Part shown: piece by piece, positions 1 to 8,614 of the stretch
Layout of the letters: each line of letters starts with the position of its first letter
Position numbering within the stretch: position 1 is the first letter of the stretch
Assembly (NCBI RefSeq): GCF_011440375.1
Contig: NZ_JAAOIR010000001.1
Span: 620,001-684,000, forward strand
Source: Halorubellus sp. JP-L1
Lineage (GTDB): Archaea > Halobacteriota > Halobacteria > Halobacteriales > Natrialbaceae
DNA length: 64,000 nucleotides
Direction: 5' to 3'
Translations under genes and position numbers: made by a program
Notes under the pieces: generated by a model
The model's database searches: none
What the model was told of the DNA's origin: nothing
The model's input: only the letters and a program-made list of their open reading frames with translations

Positions 1-500
1 TCGCGGACGGTTTCGCCGACGACGACAGCGCCGTTGCCCGCCAGGAGGACCGCGAGGCCGTCGCCGAGCGCGTCAGCGAGCCGGTCGGCCTCCGCGTCGG
101 TCGTGACGAGGTGGCCGTCGTCCGCGTCGAAGTCGTCGAAGACGGGGACGGGGTCTCGGAACGGCGTTCCGAGGCGACTCACTGGTCGGAGGTCGATGCC
201 GGCGCTGACGAACGGCAGGACGGCGGGGGCGTGGTGGTGGACGACCGCGCCGACGTCGTCCCGGGCCGCGTAGATTCGGCGGTGGAGGGGATGTTCGTCG
301 TGCGGGCGACCGTCGCCGCGGACGATGCGACCCGCGACGTCCATTTGGAGGAGATCCTCGCGGTCTGCGCGCGCCGGGGGGACCGCCGGCGGGAGTACGA
401 CCTGGTCGCCGTCGCGTGCAGAGACGTGTCCGAACGCGTCCAGAATCCCGGTCTGTGAGAGGGCGCGACTGGCGCGAACGAGGTCGCGTCGGGTGGTCAC
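1..500 (-). CDS. class II aldolase/adducin family protein (partial)
   Basis: About 166 codons read from a GTG at 500 leftwards off the window edge, so the C-terminus is missing. Class II aldolases cleave or epimerise phosphosugars or related hydroxy-acids using a metal bound by three His. Visible are the phosphate-loop motif GHVSAR (residues 24-29), the catalytic-type Glu in DEHPLHRRIY (E69) and two metal ligands in VVHHHAP (H88, H90). The usual third ligand, in a His-Gly motif, reads Asn-Gly here (LLAGNGAVVVG), so either the metal site is modified or activity is altered. The substrate cannot be told from sequence. No ATG is available near the conserved N-terminus, hence the GTG start. Family assignment is firm, function is not. 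Confidence 0.82.
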   Translation of the reverse strand, partial: MTTRRDLVRASRALSQTGILDAFGHVSARDGDQVVLPPAVPPARADREDLLQMDVAGRIVRGDGRPHDEHPLHRRIYAARDDVGAVVHHHAPAVLPFVSAGIDLRPVSRLGTPFRDPVPVFDDFDADDGHLVTTDAEADRLADALGDGLAVLLAGNGAVVVGETVR

Positions 501-613
501 GCGCGGCGGTTCGACCGGCGGGACGTTAACGCTTCCCCCGCATGTCAGCGAAGCAAAGTTCCGTGGCGATAGGCGGGGAGGGCGCGGCGACGGACCGCAT
601 CACGCGCTCGACC

Positions 614-1024
614 TCAGGCGTCCGCGTGCGAGACTGTGACGACCTCGCAGTCGAGGTGCTCGCGGAGGTACGCGTCAACGTCCGGGTCGTCGAACAGTCG
701 TCGGAGCATCCGCCGCCAGCGTCCAGCCTGCTTCGTGCCGATGACCACGACGTCTGCTGCCTCCGCAGCCGCCTCGTCGAGGATGGTCTCCTCCACGAGG
801 AACCCCTTCCGGACGACGTAGCGCGTGTCGACGTCCACGTCGACCGCACGCTCCGCCGCAGCCTTCAGGTCCGACCGCGTCACGCTCCCACCGTCCTGGT
901 AGAGGTTGACGTGGAGGACGGTGAGTGCCGCGTCGCGCTCCGCGGCGAGGTCGACCGCTGCCGAGAGCGTCCGCTTCGAGTGATTCGAGAGGGGATACCG
1001 GACCGGCACGAGGACGCGCGTCAT
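614..1024 (-). CDS. universal stress protein (UspA) family
   Basis: 136-residue single-domain Usp fold, cytoplasmic. It starts MTRVLVPVRYPLSN, the typical first strand of the family, followed by the helix AAVDLAAERDAALTVLHVN. The ATP-binding family members carry G-x2-G-x9-G-S/T after the fourth strand; here that place reads VVIGTKQAGRWRRMLRRL, with the later glycine missing, so this is probably a non-nucleotide-binding type. It lies between the aldolase and the MaoC-like gene on the same strand, with about 110-bp and 57-bp gaps that do not force an operon. Role in stress adaptation is by family only. Confidence 0.85.
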   Translation of the reverse strand: MTRVLVPVRYPLSNHSKRTLSAAVDLAAERDAALTVLHVNLYQDGGSVTRSDLKAAAERAVDVDVDTRYVVRKGFLVEETILDEAAAEAADVVVIGTKQAGRWRRMLRRLFDDPDVDAYLREHLDCEVVTVSHADA

Positions 1025-1081
1025 CGTCGATACGGTACGTCGGGGCGGACCTAAACCTTCGGTCTCGACCTCGCCGATCGG

Positions 1082-1471
1082 TCACGTCGACTTCGCTATT
1101 CGGCCATCGAGGACGCCCGACAGCACGATGTCGCCAGCGTCGTTCTCGCAGCGGACCTCGACTGAGACGTCGAACCGCTCCGGTCGTGCCTCGACGGTCG
1201 AGAACGTCCACGTGCACGTCACCGGCTCGCCCGTGTAGACCGGGTGGCGGAACTCGAACGTCATCGATTCGGCGAGCACGCGGAGGTCGCCCCCGATCTT
1301 CGTCGGGAGCGTCGCCGTCAACAACCCGTGTACGAGCAGTCGACCGTCCGCGTCCGGTTCCGTGTGCCGCGGTTGGGTGTCCCTGAAGACGTCCGCGAAC
1401 GCCTCGACGTCCCCCTTCGTGAACGTGCGCTCGTACGTCCGCGTCTCGCCTTCCGTCGGTCTGGACGACAT
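1082..1471 (-). CDS. MaoC-like hot-dog fold protein (acyl dehydratase family)
   Basis: 129 residues, the size of a single hot-dog domain. The hydratase active-site pattern of MaoC/PhaJ proteins (Asp, then His five residues on) is matched by DTQPRH (D31, H36), followed by the helix HGLLTATLPT and the strand pair FEFRHPVYTGEPV typical of the fold. Such proteins add water to enoyl-CoA or act as thioesterase-like binders. A CoA substrate is inferred from family only. The start is the ATG at 1471; the plus-strand neighbour begins 86 bases beyond, making the pair divergent. Confidence 0.75.
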   Translation of the reverse strand: MSSRPTEGETRTYERTFTKGDVEAFADVFRDTQPRHTEPDADGRLLVHGLLTATLPTKIGGDLRVLAESMTFEFRHPVYTGEPVTCTWTFSTVEARPERFDVSVEVRCENDAGDIVLSGVLDGRIAKST

Positions 1472-1556
1472 CAGGTCGTGCTTCGGCGCGTTCGCTCATC
1501 AACCCACGGCCAGTCCCGTCCCGACCGCCGTCACGGGGGCATCGAACACCGAACTT

Positions 1557-2951
1557 ATGCCGAGCCCGTCGCAACGGCCGTCCGACAGCATGGTCCCCGA
1601 CAGTTCCCTCCCCGACGTGTCGCTCCCCGACCCCTCCTCGTGGAGCCGACGCCGATTCCTCGCCGCACTCTGCGGCCTCGGCGCCGGCGGCACGGTCGCC
1701 GTCGGTGCGACGGCACCGACCGCGCTCCCCGACGCCCTGACCGACGAGGCGACGAAGCACTACCCGACGCCGCCAGAGGTGGCCGCGCACTGGGAACCGA
1801 CCGTAACGGAAGCGCACGCCCGCAGCGTGATCGAGCGTCTCGCCGACGTCGCGGCCAGCGCCGAAGCGCTCTGGCCGGAGGTAGAGACGGACCGGCACAA
1901 CACCGGCGCGGGCGGCTGGCTGGAGACCGCTCGCGAGGAACTAGAGGACGGGAACTACAACGACGCGCTGTTCGACGCGACGTACGGCCTCCAGTTCGCC
2001 GCCGAGGAACTCGGATTCGCTCGGGCGAGACTCGACCAGACGGACGTCCCCGCGCTCGCCGATCGCACGCTCGCCGTCCGCGACCGCATCGCCGCCGTCC
2101 GCGACGCCCTGGACCCGTACAACGTGGACGACCCCGGCGTCGACCTCGCGTGGTATCACCGCATCGAGACGGAGACCCTCCGGGCGGAGAACCACGCCGG
2201 GTGGGGCGACGCGGCCGCGGCCGCGAACGGCGTCGACGACGACGACGGTCCGCCGGCTGGCGACCTCGACGCACACGCCGTCGGGTCGCTGACCGCCGAC
2301 GTCCACCTCGCCGAAGTGTGCGCGTCGAACGCCGAACGCTACTCCCAGCACCTCCAGGACCGCCTCGGAGACGACCCCACGCCCTACGCCGCGCACCTCG
2401 AACGCGTCGCCGACGCATTCCGCACCACCCTCGCCGACCGCCCGTCGCGCGACGACGTCCGCGCCCGCTACGGCCTCGACGACGCCGACGAGCACGGCCC
2501 CTACGAGTTCGCGCACGCCCACCTCGCCCGCTCGTGCTTCGACGCCGCCATCCCGGTCCCCTGGGAGACGGACGTCGACGCCTCGATGCACGCCACCACG
2601 ACCCTCGCGCTCGCCACCGCCATCGTCGACTGGCGAGCGCACGACTTCGCCGTCGACCACCTCGTCGTCGACCAATCAACCACCGGCTTCGACTCCGGAC
2701 ACGTCCTCGCCGAGAAGCGCCGCGCCCGCAGCACCTACCAGGACGCCCTCGGCGACTCCCCACCGCCGTTCCTCGCCCAGCAGGCCGGCCGCGCCATCGA
2801 AGACCTCCAGGTCGCCAAAGTCGGGTTCGCCGACAGCTACCGCGACCCCATCTGGAAGGAACGACTGAACGCCTACCTCTACGCACTCCTCGGCCGCGCC
2901 AAACTCCACCACCACCCCAGGCTCTACCAGCGCATCGTCGACGGCCCCTGA
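1557..2951 (+). CDS. Tat-exported helical protein of unknown function
   Basis: 464 residues from ATG 1557; ATG 1590 is an in-frame alternative and both retain the export signal. Residues 31-33 are a twin-arginine motif (SRRRFLA) followed by a Gly/Ala-rich hydrophobic stretch, so the protein is probably folded before export. The mature part is almost all helix-forming, Asp/Glu/Ala-rich, with a motif YDALFD-like segment near residue 140 and no recognisable catalytic pattern. I do not recognise a named family. It ends just before a 45-bp tandem hairpin array that separates it from the convergent nucleotidase gene. Confidence 0.72.
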   Translation: MPSPSQRPSDSMVPDSSLPDVSLPDPSSWSRRRFLAALCGLGAGGTVAVGATAPTALPDALTDEATKHYPTPPEVAAHWEPTVTEAHARSVIERLADVAASAEALWPEVETDRHNTGAGGWLETAREELEDGNYNDALFDATYGLQFAAEELGFARARLDQTDVPALADRTLAVRDRIAAVRDALDPYNVDDPGVDLAWYHRIETETLRAENHAGWGDAAAAANGVDDDDGPPAGDLDAHAVGSLTADVHLAEVCASNAERYSQHLQDRLGDDPTPYAAHLERVADAFRTTLADRPSRDDVRARYGLDDADEHGPYEFAHAHLARSCFDAAIPVPWETDVDASMHATTTLALATAIVDWRAHDFAVDHLVVDQSTTGFDSGHVLAEKRRARSTYQDALGDSPPPFLAQQAGRAIEDLQVAKVGFADSYRDPIWKERLNAYLYALLGRAKLHHHPRLYQRIVDGP

Positions 2952-2996
2952 ACCACCCCGTCGGCAGGCTGACAGCAGCCGGACGCCAGCGGTTTA

Positions 2997-3131
2997 GGAG
3001 CGGAAACGCCGGCCTGGCGGCCGGCGTATGCTAGAGAGTCAGGAGTGGAAACGCCGGCCTGACGGCCGGCGTACGTTAGAGAGGCGGGCGCGGAAACACC
3101 GGCCTGGCGGCCGGCGGATGCTATTCAGTCA
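2997..3131. repeat. three tandem 45-bp repeats each containing a hairpin
   Basis: Units begin at 2997, 3042 and 3087 with an exact 45-bp period. Each contains GGAAAC followed by an inverted repeat: CGCCGGCC, four-base loop TGGC or TGAC, GGCCGGCG. The third copy has one mismatch in the outer stem. The array fills the gap between two convergent genes, so it could end transcription from both sides, although there is no T-tract. The unit shows no spacer diversity and is not a CRISPR. Confidence 0.85.
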
Positions 3132-3136
3132 GTACG

Positions 3137-4576
3137 TCAGTCCGACCATGCGACCCGCCCTTCCAGTCGCGGGTCGAGTCCGTTCTCGCGGGCGTACGCG
3201 GCGAGAACTTCGTACTGGACGTCGCCGACGTCGAGACGGTGGTCGGCGTCGAGCGCGGGGAACTCGTGGTCGGTGTGGAAGAGGTAGTCGGTCGTGGCGA
3301 GCGTGTACGTGGCGTCGTCGTCGACGGGCTCGCCGTCGACGCGGAGCGCGACGATCTCGTCGCGCTCGCGGTCCCAGACGACGCTCGCGCCCGAGAGGTG
3401 CGCGTGCCACCAGTCCGGTTCGCCGAACGCGAGGTTCGCGCCGCTGGCCTGCCGGACGGTCTCGCGCAGTTCCGCGCCCGTGAGCTCCGCGGTCGCGACG
3501 GGTTCCTGGAACGGGACGACGCTCATCACGTCCGCGATCGTCACCTCGCCCTCGAGCGGGTCGCCTTCGCGGACGCCGCCGGAGTTCTGGAGGCCGACGT
3601 CCGCGCCGGTAGCCCACCGGTACGCGTCCGCGACGAAGTTCCCGATCCGGCTCTCGCCGCGGAACGCCGCCGTGTGCGAGCGCTCGATCGGGTCCGCGAC
3701 GTGCGCGACGACCTCGTCGAGGTCCGCCGCCCTCATCTGGTCGCGCATCGCCTCCGCGACGCCTTCGTGGACGGGCGCGTCAGCGGCGACGTGCCGCGTG
3801 ACGTCCACGCGCTTGCCGTCGCCGTCGTCGCCGAGTTCGGCGAGTTCGACCTCGTACGCGACGTGACCGTTCACGCCGGGGCGGAGGAGGACCGCGCCGT
3901 TCACGCGCTCGACGACCTCGCTGTGGACGTGCCCGCCGAGGACGACGTCCACGTCCGCCGCGACCGCCAGGTCGTCGTCGTCCGTGCCCAGGTGCGAGAC
4001 CGCGACGACGTACTCCGCGCCCGCGTCACGGCAGGCCTCGGCGGCCCGGACGCCCGCCGATATCGGGTCCGCGAACCCGACGTCGGTCGCGTTCGGGTTG
4101 ATGGAGTTCGTCGCCGGCGTCGTCACCCCGAAGAACCCGACGCGGACGCCGTCGACGTCGCGGACCACCCACGGTTCGGTGTGCTCGGCCGCGAAGTACG
4201 GCGCGTCCGCGGTCCCGGCAGGTGCGTCCCCACCGTCGGTCGCTCCGTCGTACGCGGTGCAGTCGGTTTCGTGGACGTTCGCGGTCAGCCACGTCTGCGG
4301 GCTGTCCGCGACGAGCGCTCGCGTGGCGTCCGGGCCGTAATCGAAGTCGTGGTTCCCGAACGTGTCGAACTCGGCGCCGACGGCCTCGAAGAACGGGAGC
4401 GAGTGTCGGCCCTCGGTGACGAGCGACAGGACGCCGGGCGCGGTGTTGTCGCCGCTCCCGACGACGACGGCGTCGTCGCCGTCGAGGTCGGTCAGAAGGC
4501 CGGCGAGACGACCGATTCGCTCGGGGTCGTCGAAGGCGTTCTCGACGTCGGAGTAGTGGAGGAGACGCGCAGGCAT
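3137..4576 (-). CDS. 5'-nucleotidase/2',3'-cyclic phosphodiesterase family metallophosphatase
   Basis: 479 residues with the two-domain UshA-type layout. The N-terminal calcineurin-like phosphoesterase domain shows GSGDNTAPG (about residue 40), GNHDFDYG (about 74) and LGGHVHSEV (about 213), the last two carrying dimetal ligands. The C-terminal substrate domain shows RIGNFVADAY and LQNSGGVREG. The first metal motif, usually DxHG, reads HYSDVENAF, so one ligand position differs. Most relatives are exported, but this one starts MPARLLHYSD with no signal peptide and is probably cytoplasmic. It would hydrolyse nucleoside phosphates or related esters; exact substrate unknown. Confidence 0.88.
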   Translation of the reverse strand: MPARLLHYSDVENAFDDPERIGRLAGLLTDLDGDDAVVVGSGDNTAPGVLSLVTEGRHSLPFFEAVGAEFDTFGNHDFDYGPDATRALVADSPQTWLTANVHETDCTAYDGATDGGDAPAGTADAPYFAAEHTEPWVVRDVDGVRVGFFGVTTPATNSINPNATDVGFADPISAGVRAAEACRDAGAEYVVAVSHLGTDDDDLAVAADVDVVLGGHVHSEVVERVNGAVLLRPGVNGHVAYEVELAELGDDGDGKRVDVTRHVAADAPVHEGVAEAMRDQMRAADLDEVVAHVADPIERSHTAAFRGESRIGNFVADAYRWATGADVGLQNSGGVREGDPLEGEVTIADVMSVVPFQEPVATAELTGAELRETVRQASGANLAFGEPDWWHAHLSGASVVWDRERDEIVALRVDGEPVDDDATYTLATTDYLFHTDHEFPALDADHRLDVGDVQYEVLAAYARENGLDPRLEGRVAWSD

Positions 4577-4749
4577 ACGGATGCGAACGGACGCACTCGT
4601 CAGGTTTGAGAGTATCGACTCCGACGTCGTCCCGCGGTGCGATGACGCAGTCGCCTCGGTCGCGACCAGTTGCGGTCGTGGGAGGGCCGTTCGCAGGCGG
4701 GCGAAGCTGGACGAACAGACCTAAGCACCGGCGGGCACTCGCGTCGTAC

Positions 4750-4995
4750 ATGGAACTGGAGTCGAGGGAGACCGACGACGGCGAGACGGTGTACGTCTCG
4801 ACCGAGGAGGGCGACCGCGGGTCGAAGGCGCCGTTCATGGTCGCGTACCGGACTGCCGACGCGGAGGAGAAGTACGGCTGGTTCTGTGCGAACTGCTCGA
4901 CGTTCGACAACGCGATGGACTCGATGGGTCGCATCCAGTGCAACGAGTGCGGGAACTTCCGGAAGCCGACTGAGTGGGACGCCGCCCACGAGTGA
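4750..4995 (+). CDS. small CxxC-pair protein (DUF5816-like)
   Basis: 81 residues starting MELESRETDD. A TATA-like CCTAAG about 30 bases before the ATG at 4750 supports a leaderless start; longer upstream in-frame codons look non-coding. Two CxxC pairs, CANC and CNEC, lie in the C-terminal half, spaced as in a zinc ribbon. The family is, as far as I recall, haloarchaea-specific and without known function. It is divergent from the nucleotidase gene. Confidence 0.72.
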   Translation: MELESRETDDGETVYVSTEEGDRGSKAPFMVAYRTADAEEKYGWFCANCSTFDNAMDSMGRIQCNECGNFRKPTEWDAAHE

Positions 4996-5134
4996 CCGCC
5001 CGGTAGAGTCGACGCGGGTTCCTGTCGGACGCGAGACGCCCAGCGGCGGCGTCGGACCGCCCGCTACGCCTTTGAAATCGACGACCTGTTTATACAATAA
5101 CTTTAAGCACGAGGTGCGTGATAACACGTAACGA

Positions 5135-5473
5135 ATGGTCTCTGGTAGTACGACCGAGAACCTGCACGAACGCGCAAAGACCATCTTCCGCGGACTCGGC
5201 TACGACGTGACCGACGCGCCGGGCGAGTTCCGCGCCGAACGAGACTGGAAGACGGTTCACGTGAACCCGACGCGTAACGTGCCAGAGACCCCCACCGGCG
5301 GCGACCTCCGTTGTTTCGTCACGCCCGAGGGAACGGCCGACTCGCTCCGAGAGAAGCTGCTCTCGGACAAGCCCGACTACGACTGGGCGATCGTCTCCGT
5401 CGACGAGAACCCGGCCGCGGGGACGGACGGCGGCTACGACGTCATCCACCCGCCACAGGACCCGCTCCGGTAG
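5135..5473 (+). CDS. small haloarchaeal protein (possibly DUF7116)
   Basis: 112 residues. A Thr/Asp-rich N-terminus is followed by RAKTIFRGLGYDVT and the segment FRAERDWKTVHVNPT, resembling a small alpha/beta domain that I associate, with low certainty, with the DUF7116 family. A TATA-like element (AACTTTAAG, about 5099-5107) sits about 30 bases before the ATG, consistent with leaderless transcription. No catalytic motif or membrane segment is visible. Function unknown. Confidence 0.7.
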   Translation: MVSGSTTENLHERAKTIFRGLGYDVTDAPGEFRAERDWKTVHVNPTRNVPETPTGGDLRCFVTPEGTADSLREKLLSDKPDYDWAIVSVDENPAAGTDGGYDVIHPPQDPLR

Positions 5474-5481
5474 TTAACCGA

Positions 5482-5529
5482 CCCATCGCGGCCCCGGCCC
5501 ATCGCGGTTCCGGCCCATCGCGATTCCCG
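5482..5529. repeat. three tandem 16-bp repeats
   Basis: CCCATCGCGG(C/T)(C/T)CCGG repeats at 5482, 5498 and 5514 with a 16-bp period; the last copy is degenerate. They follow the stop codon of the preceding gene, and a similar CCGGCCCATCCGG string recurs just before the next start codon at 5635. Confidence 0.65.
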
Positions 5530-5634
5530 ACTGTTGCTCGTCACCGAATGCGCGGTCGATAGCGACTGCGTCGGCGCGATTCGTGCGGCCGCGGTTCGGA
5601 CCGTTTATTATCCCGGCCCATCCGGTAGTGGCGT

Positions 5635-7008
5635 ATGAAGCGTGTCGACGTCGCCGTCGTCGGTGGGGGCCCCGCGGGCACGAGTGCGGTCTGGGAGGCC
5701 GCGCGGAACGGTGCCGACGCCCTGCTCCTCGAGAAGGGCGTGCCGCGTGCCGACCGCGAGGGCCTCGGGCCGGATTCGACGGACGCAGCGGGGATGCTCG
5801 ACTACTGGATAGACATCATGGGGATCGACCCCGACGACCTGCCCGACGGCGTCGTCCTCCAGGAACTGGACTGCGTGGAGTTCATCGGGCCGTCGGAGAC
5901 GGCGACGATGTACGCGACCGGGATCGAGTCCTCCTACGACAGGTTCGGGTACACGTTCCAGCGCGCCCGCATGGACGACTTCCTCCGCGAGCAAGCCGAG
6001 GAAGCGGGAGCGACGTACGACGTTGGCGTCTCCGTGCGTGGCGTCGACACCGATCTGGACGCCGAGTACCGCCACACCGTCCACCTGGCGGACGGCGAGG
6101 ACGTCGAGGCGAAGTACGTCGTGCTCGCGGACGGCCCGCAGCGCCAGGTGTCGATGGGCGTCCTCGATTCGTTCCTCCCCGAGCACCGCGCGGCAAGCGA
6201 CGTGATGTCGCCGCCGACGGCGAACCACATCGCGTACCAGGAGCACCGCGAGTTCCCCGAGGGCGCGTTCGAGGACGACCGACTCAAGTTCTGGTGGGGG
6301 TGGATGCCGGGCGAGACCGCGTACCCGTGGGTGTTCCCGAACGACGGAAACGTCGCGCGCGTCGGGTTGACGATGCCGATCGGGATGACGCTCGACGACG
6401 TCGAGAACCCGAGCGCGTACCGACTGCTCGACCCCGAGGACGACAGCCTCCCGAGAGCGGGCGAGTACGTCACCCGACTCCTCGAGCGCGTGTACGGCGA
6501 CGAGTACGATATCGAGGAGGAGTTCCCCCGAGTCGAGGACCGCGGGAAGTCCGGGGGGACGGAGACGTACCCGATCTCGTCGACGCGCCCGATCGACTCG
6601 CCGGTCGAGGCCGGCATCGCGGTCGCGGGCGGCGCGATGGGGACGACGAGCGCGTTCCACGAGGGCGGCTATCACGTCGCGGTGCGCTCGGGGAAGATCG
6701 CGGGCGAGCTCGCGGCGACGGACGCCCTGGAGCGGTACAACGACGAGTGGAAGCGCGCGATCGGGACGGAGCTCATCCGGAACGTCGCGTTCGCGGACCT
6801 CGTCGGGGAGTACGAGCCCGACGACTGGGATCGGACGTTCAGCGTGGCGAGCCGGATGCTCGGCGACGGCTCGGACGGGAGCCTCCTCGCGCGGCGCCTG
6901 ACGGCGGGCCCGGGCGCGCTGAAGTTGCTCGCGAAGTACAAGTGGCGCAAGCGCTCGCTGAAGAAGGACGGCTACGTCCAGATCACCGAAGACGAGTACG
7001 TGATCTGA
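5635..7008 (+). CDS. FAD-dependent oxidoreductase, geranylgeranyl-reductase-like
   Basis: 457 residues beginning with an FAD-binding Rossmann motif, VVGGGPAGTSA, then the Glu that binds the ribose (LLEKG). The middle carries the GWMPGETAYPWVFP and ARVGLTMP segments and the later AGGAMGTTSAFHEGG region, at the place where this superfamily has its second FAD-contact motif (GDAAG). These features fit the geranylgeranyl reductase/FixC group that saturates isoprenoid chains of archaeal lipids or quinones or feeds electrons to quinones. A TATA-like GTTTATTAT lies about 27 bases before the ATG. A second, different member follows at 7267, separated by a tandem repeat array. Confidence 0.82.
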   Translation: MKRVDVAVVGGGPAGTSAVWEAARNGADALLLEKGVPRADREGLGPDSTDAAGMLDYWIDIMGIDPDDLPDGVVLQELDCVEFIGPSETATMYATGIESSYDRFGYTFQRARMDDFLREQAEEAGATYDVGVSVRGVDTDLDAEYRHTVHLADGEDVEAKYVVLADGPQRQVSMGVLDSFLPEHRAASDVMSPPTANHIAYQEHREFPEGAFEDDRLKFWWGWMPGETAYPWVFPNDGNVARVGLTMPIGMTLDDVENPSAYRLLDPEDDSLPRAGEYVTRLLERVYGDEYDIEEEFPRVEDRGKSGGTETYPISSTRPIDSPVEAGIAVAGGAMGTTSAFHEGGYHVAVRSGKIAGELAATDALERYNDEWKRAIGTELIRNVAFADLVGEYEPDDWDRTFSVASRMLGDGSDGSLLARRLTAGPGALKLLAKYKWRKRSLKKDGYVQITEDEYVI

Positions 7009-7072
7009 CGGGGCCTCGTCGACGGTCGTGGACTCGTTCTGCTGGAAAACCGGCGACGACGGTGGCGGCGTC

Positions 7073-7226
7073 GCGTGCCGCGAACCGACTGATGGTGACC
7101 GAGCCGGTGCGTGCCGCGAACCGACTGATGGTGACCGAGCCGGTGCGTGCCGCGAACCGACTGATGGTGACCGAGCCGGTGCGTGCCGCGAACCGACTGA
7201 TGGTGACCGAGCCGGTGCGTGCCGCG
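7073..7226. repeat. four-copy tandem 36-bp repeat between two flavoprotein genes
   Basis: Copies start at 7073, 7109, 7145 and 7181 and are essentially identical, with a truncated fifth at 7217. Each begins GCGTGCCGCGAACCGACTG. The period is a multiple of three, but no gene runs through. The array occupies most of the 258-bp gap between two reductase genes and ends just before the promoter of the second. Confidence 0.88.
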
Positions 7227-7266
7227 TGACGACGTGTTTTAGTACGGGCGCTCGAACGGGCGGACA

Positions 7267-8529
7267 ATGACGCAGGGAGGCGACTCGGGGGACCCGTTCG
7301 AGGCGTTCGCGAAGGAGGTTGGTGCGGAGTCAGTCGAGCGCGACCGGCAGCGGTCCGTAGTCGTCGTCGGGGGCGCGATGGCGGGGCTCGCGGCGGCGTA
7401 CGCGTTCTCGCGCCTGGAGTGGGACGTGACGCTCTACGAGCGCCAGCGGTTCGACGAGAAGCGCGTGAACTGCGGGGAGGCGATGACGGACGTGACGCGC
7501 ATTCCGCTCGCGAAGACGCCCGAGAACGGGTTCGCGAACGACACGCCGGCGTTCGAGGTGCAGGTGTTCACGGGCGATGAGACGGATCGGTCGCTCGCGG
7601 GGTCGGGGCGGTTTCCGGCGTCGCGAGCGTACGTCACGGACCGCGGACTCGTCGAGCGAGCGTGGGCGAAGCGACTCCGGGACGACGGCGTCGACGTCCG
7701 CGACGGGACTGGCGTGACGAAGGCGCAGTTCCGCGAGTTCGAGGGGACAGCGGACCTCGTGGTGGACGCGACCGGCCAACCCTCGATGGCGAGCAAGGTA
7801 GAGGGGCGGACGAGCGAGTACGCCGGTGCGATGACGGCGTTGAACGCGGACGTCGAGGGCGACTTCGCCGACGTCTACCCGGATTCGCGCATCGTCTTCG
7901 AGAACTACCTCGGGTACTCGTGGGTGTTCCCCAAGTCCGAGTCGCGTGCGAACGTCGGGATCGGGTGGGCGCAGGATCGACAGCCCGACGACTACATGGC
8001 GGCGTTCGAGGCGGCGTGCGAGCGCAACGACTGGCCGGTGCCGACGCGCGAGCAGGCGAACGTCTACACGATCCCGCGCGGCCCGTCGCTCGAACCGTCG
8101 CGGGCGTGGTTGCCCGAGCGGAACGTCGTTCGCGTCGGCGACGCGGCAGGGATCGCGAACCGATTCACGGGGAAGGGGATCTCGCAGGCGATCGAGTCCG
8201 CGTACCTCGCGGCCGTGCACGCGGCGACGGACTCGCTCGCCTCGTACCACGAGGCCCTCTATTCGCGGCTCCGCGACGAGTACCGGCTCGCGTACGTCGT
8301 CCGTGGCGCGCTCGAGGACGGCCGACCGGACATCCTCTCCGGCGTCATGCAGGCGGTCTCGGGCATCGACGTGGAGGACGTCGACCGGAGCCCGCGGAAG
8401 GCGTTCGCGCGCCTCGCGCGCCACCCGCTCCTGGTCGCACGGATGCTCGGGAGCAGGCCGATGCTCGGGCGAGCGTACCGCGCGTGGACGGACGACTGGG
8501 AGTACCGACACCTCGACGGAGCCCAGTGA
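7267..8529 (+). CDS. NAD(P)/FAD-dependent oxidoreductase, geranylgeranyl-reductase-like
   Basis: 420 residues. After a 28-residue acidic lead comes the dinucleotide-binding motif VVVGGAMAGLAAAYA with YERQ at the end of the second strand. RVGDAAGIANRFTGKGI (about residues 290-305) is the second FAD-contact motif, typical of geranylgeranyl reductases and related hydroxylases. NCGEAM near residue 75 matches the conserved Cys-Gly-Glu region of the archaeal lipid reductase group. A TATA-like GTTTTAGTA at 7236-7244 places transcription near the ATG. Probably a soluble or membrane-associated enzyme acting on an isoprenoid or quinone; substrate not determinable. Confidence 0.83.
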   Translation: MTQGGDSGDPFEAFAKEVGAESVERDRQRSVVVVGGAMAGLAAAYAFSRLEWDVTLYERQRFDEKRVNCGEAMTDVTRIPLAKTPENGFANDTPAFEVQVFTGDETDRSLAGSGRFPASRAYVTDRGLVERAWAKRLRDDGVDVRDGTGVTKAQFREFEGTADLVVDATGQPSMASKVEGRTSEYAGAMTALNADVEGDFADVYPDSRIVFENYLGYSWVFPKSESRANVGIGWAQDRQPDDYMAAFEAACERNDWPVPTREQANVYTIPRGPSLEPSRAWLPERNVVRVGDAAGIANRFTGKGISQAIESAYLAAVHAATDSLASYHEALYSRLRDEYRLAYVVRGALEDGRPDILSGVMQAVSGIDVEDVDRSPRKAFARLARHPLLVARMLGSRPMLGRAYRAWTDDWEYRHLDGAQ

Positions 8530-8614
8530 GGGAGCACCAGCAACTCGACGGAGCTCGGTGTGGGCGTTTCGGGAGGCGTCCGCGACCGGGGTGGAAAAAG
8601 GTACCGCGGTGGGT

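Noticed and set aside
2997-3131. CRISPR array
   Set aside because: Units are contiguous and nearly identical with no unique spacers; the same applies to the 36-bp and 33-bp arrays.
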